Of a stretch of 5,087 nucleotides of DNA, positions 1-5,087 are shown piece after piece (position 1 is the stretch's first letter; each line of letters opens with the position of its first letter). Source of the DNA: Candidatus Eiseniibacteriota bacterium (GTDB lineage Bacteria; Joyebacterota; Joyebacteria; Joyebacterales; Joyebacteraceae); the NCBI GenBank assembly GCA_030610515.1, contig JAUWRQ010000132.1, positions 1 to 5,087 of the forward strand, read 5' to 3'. The notes under the pieces are model-generated. The model made no database searches, had not been told where the DNA came from, and saw only the letters and a program-made list of their open reading frames with translations. The translations under genes and the position numbers were made by a program.

Positions 1-654
1 GAGTACGACGTCTGGGAGCGGAAGTCCGACGGTGCCGACTACTCCAGGCTGGTCATGAAGCTGCGCTACCAGCCCATCTACAACATCATTATGAACATCC
101 GGCACAAGTGGCAGGGGAGGCTCGAATCGAACTGGCTGACGCCCATGAGCTACGACCAGACCGAGACTCGATTCCGCCTCGAGTACAGACTGTCCAAGTA
201 CGATGAGGTGGAGTTCCTGCTGTCGCGGTCATGGATCAAGTGGCCGCCGAGGCCGCGCCTATCCGACAACGTCGACGCCGACGGCGGGCATCCCGACGTT
301 GGCTCGGCGGGCATGCCCTCGTACGCTCTCGGCGCGACGGTCACGCACAACTTCAGTGATTGGCTGAAGATGACCGGCGCGTTCATGTTCTACGACGGCT
401 TCCTCTGGGCATTCGAGGACGGCCAATTCTCGATCATGGACGGCGAGGCGTACCGCTGGTGGATATCGATATCCGATCGACTGTCGGACAATCTGGCGCT
501 GAGACTCCGCTGGACGAACGACCACGGGTATCCGATCACCTACCTCGACGCCCGCGATTACAACTGGAACCCGCCCGGTAACCCCGAGCCCGACGGCTGG
601 TACGTCCGGGACGACATGGGGGCATTCCGGCTGCAGGTCGATTACTCGTGGTAG
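1..654 (+). CDS. Outer-membrane beta-barrel-like protein, C-terminal part (5' end outside window)
   Basis: The reading frame is open from the first base to a TAG at 652-654, giving 217 residues; the start lies upstream, and the Met codon at 55 is internal. The fragment is very rich in aromatics (13 Trp and 15 Tyr). It shows alternating polar/hydrophobic strands in pairs, for example around residues 14-35, 55-80, 106-128 and 148-170. These are joined by short turns such as SDW and SDN and by longer Gly/Asp/Pro-rich loops. The last strand ends in DYSW, an aromatic C-terminus as expected for BAM-assembled barrels. I infer a multi-strand outer-membrane barrel. I do not recognise the family. Similar C-terminal barrels occur in large FCB-group proteins that can carry an N-terminal helix-hairpin-helix domain, but that part is not visible here. 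Gene 2 follows after 68 nt on the same strand, suggesting cotranscription. Coding status is secure; function is unknown. Confidence 0.8.
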   Translation, partial: EYDVWERKSDGADYSRLVMKLRYQPIYNIIMNIRHKWQGRLESNWLTPMSYDQTETRFRLEYRLSKYDEVEFLLSRSWIKWPPRPRLSDNVDADGGHPDVGSAGMPSYALGATVTHNFSDWLKMTGAFMFYDGFLWAFEDGQFSIMDGEAYRWWISISDRLSDNLALRLRWTNDHGYPITYLDARDYNWNPPGNPEPDGWYVRDDMGAFRLQVDYSW

Positions 655-710
655 CGGGGGAGCGACCGAGAGAGATGAGACGCATCGAAACATACGCGGC
701 ACACGAGATC

Positions 711-716
711 GGGAGG
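711..716 (+). promoter_or_regulatory. Ribosome binding site of the FadL-like gene
   Basis: GGGAGG lies 6 nt before the ATG at 723. It decides the start: in-frame alternatives at GTG 648 and ATG 675 would put 25 or 16 charged residues in front of an otherwise textbook signal peptide. Confidence 0.7.
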
Positions 717-722
717 CAGAGC

Positions 723-1973
723 ATGCGACACACAGGAGTAGCTGCCATGACGCTCCTTACCATCGCCCTTTTGGCCGGGAGCGCGGGCGCCTTCACCTAC
801 ACGGGATGGCAGTACGGCGACGCGATCCCTCCGATTGACGGGAGGTCGATGGCGATGGGTGGGGCCGGGATGGCGTCGTCCGATGGGGCCCGGGGGATCG
901 GACTGAACCCCGCTCTCGTCGGCAAGACGGACGGCCTCCAGATAGCCGTCACCGCGCTCGGCATCGCCGCGGAGGAATCGCGGAACATCCCGCTTCACGA
1001 CAGCTTCGATGGGATCATCGCCGACAACACGTTCGCGCTGAACACCGGGTTCTACGACCACTACATGGCAACCGTGGCGTACAAACCCTCCGATGACTTC
1101 GTCTGGGCGCCGTCCGTGGCCATCGGGTACCGACCCCGCCTCGACATGAACTACAAGTACCACGTGCAGTACCGCGACCCCGACACCCAGACCGAGCCGA
1201 ACGACAGGGTCCTCTATGATTTCTACGCAGACGGTGACGGAGGCGTGAACGCCTTCAGCGTTGCCCTCGGGCAGGAGGTCGTCGAGGACGTCTACGTCGG
1301 TCTGGGAGTCGACTTCTTAAGGGGCGACTACGATCTGAGCATGCGCACCGTGTTTCCGCCGGACTCGGAGGAAGAGGACGTGGAGGCGAGCGCCGAGTTC
1401 AACACCATTTCCGGCACGCAGTTCACGCTAGGGCTCCTCGTCGAGACGCTGCATCGCGTCGACATCGCGGTCGTCTACCGTTCCGCGTTCGACCTCGAGG
1501 TGGGCGACTACTCGATCCGCGCGGCCGGGTCCGACGCGGTGACCACAGGGAGCTTCAAGTACCACTATCCGAACGCGATCGGCGTCGGGTTCGAGTACCA
1601 CCCGCGCAATCTCATCATGACGACCGTGAACTTCGACGTGGAGTACACGACGTGGTCGGACTTCGAGGACGGTCTCTACGGCGAGAACCCGGATCTCGAT
1701 GACACGATCGTCTATCGCGTGGGCGTCGAGCACGGCTTCTTCGACGACACACAGGCGCGTTTCGGTTTCGTCTACGAGCCCTCGTACACCGACAACACGA
1801 TCGCTCGAACCGGGTTCTGTGCCGGCGTGGGTTTGGACTTGCTCGGGGTAAGGCTGGACATCGGGGGGCAGCTGAATCTCCGAGAGTACGACGTCGACGA
1901 GTACAACGTTGACGACGCGCGGGTACGCGAGACGACTACCCAGGTCATGGCGACTCTCGTCCACACGTTCTAG
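723..1973 (+). CDS. FadL/OMPP1-like outer membrane protein
   Basis: This is a 416-residue protein, a size normal for the FadL/OMPP1/TodX-type transporters, which are barrels carrying hydrophobic or aromatic compounds across the outer membrane. Residues 1-23 form a signal peptide: a short basic start, a hydrophobic core (MTLLTIALLAG) and a likely cut after AGA. Just after it comes the family's N-terminal segment GRSMAMGGAGMAS (40-52) and GLNPA (60-64), the usual 'R-x-MGGA...NPA' signature of FadL/PorV-like proteins. Later FadL-style strands include YRSAFDLEVGDY (252-263), YPNAIGVGFEYHP (282-294), EYTTWSDF (307-314) and YRVGVEHGF (331-339) followed by RFGFVYEPSY (346-355). The chain ends in VHTF with a C-terminal Phe, the classic BAM signal. 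An acidic stretch at residues 212-225 and an EYDVDEYNVDD loop near the end are probably extracellular. Start 723 is chosen for its RBS and signal peptide. The substrate cannot be told from sequence; a PorV-like or UPF0164-type role is the main alternative. Confidence 0.85.
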   Translation: MRHTGVAAMTLLTIALLAGSAGAFTYTGWQYGDAIPPIDGRSMAMGGAGMASSDGARGIGLNPALVGKTDGLQIAVTALGIAAEESRNIPLHDSFDGIIADNTFALNTGFYDHYMATVAYKPSDDFVWAPSVAIGYRPRLDMNYKYHVQYRDPDTQTEPNDRVLYDFYADGDGGVNAFSVALGQEVVEDVYVGLGVDFLRGDYDLSMRTVFPPDSEEEDVEASAEFNTISGTQFTLGLLVETLHRVDIAVVYRSAFDLEVGDYSIRAAGSDAVTTGSFKYHYPNAIGVGFEYHPRNLIMTTVNFDVEYTTWSDFEDGLYGENPDLDDTIVYRVGVEHGFFDDTQARFGFVYEPSYTDNTIARTGFCAGVGLDLLGVRLDIGGQLNLREYDVDEYNVDDARVRETTTQVMATLVHTF

Positions 1974-1979
1974 GACGAG

Positions 1980-2040
1980 GCCGCGCCGCGTTTCGGGGAG
2001 AGAGAGATGGTTTCCCCCGGACTCCGGCTCCGGGCGCGGC
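1980..2040 (+). promoter_or_regulatory. GC-rich stem-loop leader between genes 2 and 3
   Basis: GCCGCGCC (1980-1987) is exactly complementary to GGCGCGGC (2033-2040), giving an 8-bp all-GC stem around a 45-nt loop. Inside it, CCCGGA (2016-2021) pairs with TCCGGG (2029-2034), sharing two bases with the outer stem, so the two forms compete. The loop contains GGGGAG (1995-2000) and an in-frame ATG at 2007. There is no T-run, so it does not look like a terminator. It may be an RNA-stability or translation-tuning element; this is inference only. Confidence 0.35.
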
Positions 2041-2057
2041 GGTATCGAAGAGGGAAC

Positions 2058-2063
2058 AGGGGA
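2058..2063 (+). promoter_or_regulatory. Ribosome binding site of the nucleotidase gene
   Basis: AGGGGA lies 6 nt before the ATG at 2070. This start gives a compact signal peptide. A competing GGGGAG at 1995-2000 sits 6 nt before an in-frame ATG at 2007, which would add 21 mostly Arg/Gly residues; that start is judged less likely. Confidence 0.6.
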
Positions 2064-2069
2064 AACGAC

Positions 2070-3827
2070 ATGAGACGTATGACGTTGCCGGTGCTGGCGG
2101 TGGTGGTCACGTCGCTCCTGCTCTTCGGAGCGTGCGGAGCCGCCGCCGGAGACGACGGCCTGATAAGGCTGTCCGTCATCTATACGAACGACATACACGG
2201 GGGCATCGACCCCTCGGGCGCGACGTTCATGAACAGGGAATTCCCCCCGCCGCTGGGTGGCGGGGCGTCGGCCGTCGCGTACATCGACCAACTGCGCGAC
2301 ATGGCCGCCGAGGATGAGGACCACTTCGTGCTCGTGATCGACCAGGGAGACATCTTTCAGGGGACGCCGGTCGGCAACTACAAGAACGGCGAGCCGGTCA
2401 TCGAGTACTTCAACCACCTGGGGATCGACCTCTGGACGGTGGGCAACCACGATTTCGACGAGGGAGCTCCGAACCTATGGCATCTCGTCGAGATGTCGGA
2501 GATGCCTGTGTTGTCCGCGAACCTCGTCTTCGCGGAGACGGGCGAGCCGATCCCCGGCATCGACCCGTACGTGATCAAGGAGTATGGGGACCTCAAGGTC
2601 GGCATCATCGGTCTCACCACGACCGACACGCCCAAGATGGCGTTTCCGGCGCACGTGGAGGGCGTTGAGTTCCTGCCGGAGATAGAGACGGCAGGACGAT
2701 ACGTCGCCGAACTGCGCGAGGGGGGCGTCGACCTCGTCCTTCTCTCAGGACACATCGGTCTTCCGTACGACCCCGAGGCCTCGTATCAGCAGATGATCGA
2801 GGAAGAGCAGGAGATGGAGGCCGAGGCCCTCCGGGAGCCGGTGGAGGAGGGCAAGTGGGGCCCCAGCGCGATGGAGATATCGCACAGGGTGCCCGGCATC
2901 GACGTCTTCTTCGCGGGCCACATCCACAAGGGTTTCGACAAGCCCTGGGTCGAGCCCTCGAATCACACGCTCATATTCCAGACGTACGGGCGGGGCTCGG
3001 GCGTCGGACACGTTGACCTGATCGTCGACAAGGCCACGGGCACCATCGCCGGCTACGAGCTTCCCAGCTACAGAGGCGACCTGATCACGCTCTTCGAGGA
3101 CGAGTGGTGGCCGGACGCCGAGACCGCGAGCATGGTGGGTGAGTTCATCGCCCAGGCCGAGCAGGGCATGGACGAGGTCGCCGGCTTCACCGAGACCGAC
3201 CTGACCAGGGGCGGCGAGGGCGAGACGCGGATGGGGAACCTCGTGTGCGACGCCATGCGCGAGGAGATGTCTGCGGACGTCTCGTTCACCAACTTGGGCG
3301 GTATTCGGGACGAGATCCCGGCCGGGCCCATCGCTCCGCGGGACGTTTTCAAGGTGCTGCCCTTCGGCAACAGCATCATGGTCTTTGAGATGGATGGGCG
3401 GCTGCTCAAGGAGGTCATCGAGTACCGGGTGAGCGCGGGGCACCACGGCGTCTATATGTCCGGTGGGGAGATCGTGTACAATAAGACCCGCCCGGACTAC
3501 GACCGCGTCACGCACTTCACCGTGGGTGGGGAGCAGTGGCAGCCGGACAGGATCTATCGGGTGGTGACGAGCGACTTCCTGGCGGTCGGCAACGCGGGAC
3601 TCTACATGCTTCCGCTCATGCCGGAAGAGAAGAAGATGAGGTCGTCGACGACCATGCGCGACGCGGTCATCCACTACGTGCAGCGTCACACGCCGCTCCG
3701 GGTTGAGACCGACGGCCGTTGGGTCAGGGACGACACGGCTGAGCTTTCACCCGAGCTCGCGGCCGCCATGGAGGGCATGGAGCCGCTGGCCCCGCCGGAC
3801 GCCGAGGGGAGTGGCGCCTATCAGTAG
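2070..3827 (+). CDS. Exported 5'-nucleotidase / UDP-sugar hydrolase family protein
   Basis: This is a 585-residue two-domain metallophosphoesterase of the UshA/5'-nucleotidase family, which hydrolyses nucleotides (and sometimes UDP-sugars) outside the cytoplasm. Residues 1-27 are an export signal. FGAC with Cys22 is a weak lipobox, so either a lipoprotein or a soluble periplasmic form is possible. In the N-terminal catalytic domain all dinuclear-metal ligands are visible: NDIHG (Asp41, His43), QGD (Asp94), GNHD (Asn126), SGH (His228) and GHIH (His284, His286). The His127-Asp130 pair matches the UshA catalytic dyad. A Glu-rich insertion spans about residues 236-269. The C-terminal substrate-binding domain carries GNLVCDAM (389-396), NLGGIRD (408-414), LPFGN (430-434) and SDFLAVGNAG (501-510). 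In the last motif GNAG stands where relatives usually have GGDG. The protein ends in an Ala/Pro/Glu-rich tail. It is 96 nt downstream of the FadL-like gene and is followed by a terminator. The family call is firm; the exact substrate is not. Confidence 0.93.
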   Translation: MRRMTLPVLAVVVTSLLLFGACGAAAGDDGLIRLSVIYTNDIHGGIDPSGATFMNREFPPPLGGGASAVAYIDQLRDMAAEDEDHFVLVIDQGDIFQGTPVGNYKNGEPVIEYFNHLGIDLWTVGNHDFDEGAPNLWHLVEMSEMPVLSANLVFAETGEPIPGIDPYVIKEYGDLKVGIIGLTTTDTPKMAFPAHVEGVEFLPEIETAGRYVAELREGGVDLVLLSGHIGLPYDPEASYQQMIEEEQEMEAEALREPVEEGKWGPSAMEISHRVPGIDVFFAGHIHKGFDKPWVEPSNHTLIFQTYGRGSGVGHVDLIVDKATGTIAGYELPSYRGDLITLFEDEWWPDAETASMVGEFIAQAEQGMDEVAGFTETDLTRGGEGETRMGNLVCDAMREEMSADVSFTNLGGIRDEIPAGPIAPRDVFKVLPFGNSIMVFEMDGRLLKEVIEYRVSAGHHGVYMSGGEIVYNKTRPDYDRVTHFTVGGEQWQPDRIYRVVTSDFLAVGNAGLYMLPLMPEEKKMRSSTTMRDAVIHYVQRHTPLRVETDGRWVRDDTAELSPELAAAMEGMEPLAPPDAEGSGAYQ

Positions 3828-3870
3828 AGCCGAGTGTCCTTAGGGGCAGGGCGGCCGACGACACGTGAAC

Positions 3871-3897
3871 CGGGCTCCCCGGACTTCGGGGAGCCCG
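3871..3897 (+). terminator. Strong hairpin terminator after the nucleotidase gene
   Basis: CGGGCTCCCCG (3871-3881) pairs perfectly with CGGGGAGCCCG (3887-3897), an 11-bp stem with a 5-nt GACTT loop. It starts 44 nt after the stop codon and is followed by a pyrimidine-rich stretch, TTCTCTTGCC at 3901-3910, rather than a pure T-run. It probably ends the transcript of genes 1-3. Confidence 0.8.
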
Positions 3898-3997
3898 AGC
3901 TTCTCTTGCCCCGGGGCATCAAGTTCTCCCGCGTCGGGGCGTCGGCCTCTCTACAGGCTTCTTCGCGGATCCTCTCCGTGGCCGGGGCCATGAAAGC

Positions 3998-4026
3998 TGG
4001 ACAAGTCGGACCGAATATGATATAAT
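3998..4026 (+). promoter_or_regulatory. Sigma70-type promoter with extended -10, driving the LTD gene
   Basis: TGGACA (3998-4003, five of six bases of TTGACA) lies exactly 17 nt before a perfect TATAAT (4021-4026). TG at 4018-4019 supplies an extended -10. The box sits in a locally AT-rich patch of otherwise GC-rich DNA, after a terminator and before a codirectional gene. The expected transcription start is about 4032-4034. Confidence 0.8.
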
Positions 4027-4031
4027 CACCA

Positions 4032-4215
4032 TGTTGGAGGATAACCCGCTTCGCGGGGAGTGGTCAGAACTGTCCCGGAGCGGCGGAGGCTGTCCCTGCG
4101 CGAATCGGATGGGTATAGGTAGAACACAAAGGAGGCCTGCGAGGGACGACAACGGGAGGTCACTCCCCCCTGCTGGGCTCAAGAGAGACACACACACCGC
4201 AAGGAGGGCACCAAG
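4032..4215 (+). promoter_or_regulatory. Long 5' leader of the LTD gene, with small hairpins
   Basis: About 180 nt separate the predicted transcription start from the ATG. Visible elements are a hairpin CCCGC-TTC-GCGGG (4045-4057) and two copies of CTGTCCC (4070-4076 and 4090-4096). Both copies can pair with GGGAC at 4143-4147; the second extends to a 6-bp match, GTCCCT/AGGGAC. An isolated AAAGGAGG (4128-4135) has no start codon at usable spacing. A further hairpin is GGGAG-GTCA-CTCCC (4154-4167), and an unstructured (AC)5 run (4188-4197) precedes the true RBS. It matches no riboswitch class I can recognise by eye. A regulatory role is inferred from length and pairing only. Confidence 0.4.
4201..4208 (+). 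promoter_or_regulatory. Ribosome binding site of the LTD gene
   Basis: AAGGAGGG ends 7 nt before the ATG at 4216. A second ATG follows directly at 4219; spacing favours the first, and the choice changes the protein by one Met only. Confidence 0.75.
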
Positions 4216-5087
4216 ATGATGCGAGTTCCGCTCATTGCTGCGGTCATTCTCGTCGTCGCATTCGGGAGTGCCGCGGCCGATCCGTCTGGCAACAACGTTG
4301 TGATCAACGAGATCTACGCGAACCCGCCAGGCACGTATGACGTCGCGGAGTTCATCGAGCTCTACAACCCGACCGCCGGCGCCATCGACATCAGCGGCTG
4401 GGTTCTGACGGGAACCGAGTACGATCAGCTCTGCGGGGGCGAGGACGTCTGGTACTTTCCGCCGGGCACGACGATAGGCGCCGACGATTACGTCGTGGTG
4501 GCCAAGGATGCCCACGACGGTGACGACGGTTTCTACGAGAACTTCGGGTTCGACCCCGACTTCGAGATGGTCGACCCGTCGTTCGTGTACGATCACCAGT
4601 ACCTGCCGGTCCCCGACATGCTTCTTGCCAATGACGACCCGGACACGTCCTACAGCGACGAGATCCAGCTGGTGGGCGGCCGCGGCTACGGCGTCAAGTG
4701 CGGGTCGTACAGCGAGTCGGACGTCGTCTACCTCTATACGTCGGCGACGTTCATCACACTCGTCGATCTCGTCGAGTACATGAACCCGGAGCTTTGCACT
4801 GGCGACCCGTGCCCGGGCGACGATACGGCCGACGACAACGCGTTCCCCGGTATCCCGTATCTTGGGAACACACTGGGTCGCGATCCCTCGTCGACCGATA
4901 CCGACAACAGCGACGTCGACTTCGCGATGCAGGTTCCGACTCCGACCGTCGTCAACTCCGCGAACACGCCTCCGTGGATGCGGGACGTCGAGTACTCCCC
5001 GATTCCTCCTGTAGCGACCGCGGACGTCGACGTGAGTGCCCTCGTCACGGACAATAGCGCCGTCGATTCCGTGATGGTCTACTACAA
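4216..5087 (+). CDS. Secreted lamin-tail-domain (LTD) protein, N-terminal part (3' end outside window)
   Basis: The frame stays open from ATG 4216 to the window edge, giving 290 complete codons. Residues 1-21 are a signal peptide ending SAAA before Asp22. An LTD fold follows. Its hallmark strands are VVINEI (28-33), EFIELYNP (45-52), DISGWVL (58-64) and a TTIGADDYVVVAK segment (85-97). DEIQLVGG (148-155) and LVDLVEYM (182-189) come next. The closing signature is LGRDP (220-224) with TDTDN (227-231) and TPTVVN (242-247), equivalent to the usual 'GR.p..TPG..N' end. Bacterial LTDs occur in exported surface proteins and nucleases and are thought to bind DNA, sugars or partner proteins. From about residue 252 (PPWMRDVEYSP...) an Ig-like domain begins and is cut off. 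Cys73, 162, 194 and 199 could form disulfides. The protein is strongly acidic. The unseen C-terminus may hold more Ig-like domains, a sorting tail or a catalytic domain. The LTD call is firm; the function is unknown. Confidence 0.88.
   Translation, partial: MMRVPLIAAVILVVAFGSAAADPSGNNVVINEIYANPPGTYDVAEFIELYNPTAGAIDISGWVLTGTEYDQLCGGEDVWYFPPGTTIGADDYVVVAKDAHDGDDGFYENFGFDPDFEMVDPSFVYDHQYLPVPDMLLANDDPDTSYSDEIQLVGGRGYGVKCGSYSESDVVYLYTSATFITLVDLVEYMNPELCTGDPCPGDDTADDNAFPGIPYLGNTLGRDPSSTDTDNSDVDFAMQVPTPTVVNSANTPPWMRDVEYSPIPPVATADVDVSALVTDNSAVDSVMVYY

Larger units (their letters stand above)
3828..4215 (+). other. 388-nt intergenic region
   Basis: This gap holds a terminator (3871-3897), a promoter (3998-4026) and a transcribed leader (about 4032-4215), each listed separately. 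The remaining stretch from 3898 to 3997 shows no convincing gene. It contains two short palindromes, TGCCCCGGGGCA (3907-3918) and TGGCCGGGGCCA (3979-3990). The second lies just upstream of the -35 box and could be an operator, but GC-rich DNA yields such palindromes by chance. Confidence 0.6.

Noticed and set aside
648..722. N-terminal extension of the FadL-like protein to GTG 648, overlapping the stop of gene 1
   Set aside because: It would bury a textbook signal peptide behind 25 charged residues; ATG 723 has its own well-spaced GGGAGG.
1884..1895. 12-base repeat GAGTACGACGTC also present at 1-12
   Set aside because: Both copies encode E-Y-D-V in unrelated genes with common codons; the match does not extend, so chance is likely.
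1428..2450. Long minus-strand frame of 340 codons, and a similar one at 2745-3689
   Set aside because: Both lie antisense to well-supported genes; their Val/Arg/Asp/His-rich composition is the usual shadow of a GC-rich gene.
3834..4025. 63-codon GTG-started frame after the nucleotidase gene
   Set aside because: It runs through the terminator hairpin and both promoter boxes, has no good ribosome binding site, and shows no domain-like composition.
4188..4197. (AC)5 run as a possible repeat locus
   Set aside because: Five units are too short for a meaningful repeat array; it fits an unstructured spacer before the ribosome binding site.
4031..4219. 62-codon reading frame whose TGA overlaps the ATG of the LTD gene, as in translational coupling
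   Set aside because: Its ATG sits at or just before the predicted transcription start with no room for a ribosome binding site, and the product is Arg/Gly/Pro-rich like a chance GC-rich frame.

Overview
The window is GC-rich bacterial DNA with strong third-position G/C preference and canonical Shine-Dalgarno sites. It carries four codirectional (+) genes, two of them cut by the window edges. All four products appear to be exported: two outer-membrane beta-barrel-type proteins, a 5'-nucleotidase/UDP-sugar-hydrolase-type metallophosphoesterase and a lamin-tail-domain (LTD) protein. Two barrels ending in an aromatic residue imply a diderm cell. The FadL-like barrel beside a secreted LTD plus Ig-like protein resembles GC-rich members of the FCB superphylum and related candidate phyla (Eisenbacteria- or Krumholzibacteriota-like). 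That placement is inferred from gene style only; there is no marker gene here.

Layout: (1) 1-654, the C-terminal part of a Trp/Tyr-rich beta-barrel protein. (2) 723-1973, a complete 416-aa FadL/OMPP1-like outer-membrane protein with signal peptide and C-terminal Phe. (3) 2070-3827, a complete 585-aa exported 5'-nucleotidase-family enzyme with every metal ligand and the His-Asp catalytic dyad in place, an acidic insertion before the GHxH motif, and an altered base-binding loop. These three are separated by 68 and 96 nt with no terminator between them, so they are probably one transcription unit. It ends at a strong hairpin at 3871-3897. (4) The 388-nt gap after gene 3 holds that terminator, a very good sigma70-type promoter (3998-4026, extended -10) and a 5' leader of about 180 nt with small hairpins. 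(5) 4216-5087 is the N-terminal 290 codons of an LTD protein running off the window.

How they work together: the nucleotidase would release nucleosides or sugars and phosphate outside the cytoplasm, and the FadL-like barrel could pass small, mostly hydrophobic solutes across the outer membrane. Nothing in the sequence ties the two to a shared substrate. The LTD gene is separately transcribed. I see no mobile element, CRISPR array, tRNA or rRNA, and no clear new multi-gene system. The most useful leads are the structured leaders, the nucleotidase variant and the enlarged LTD.
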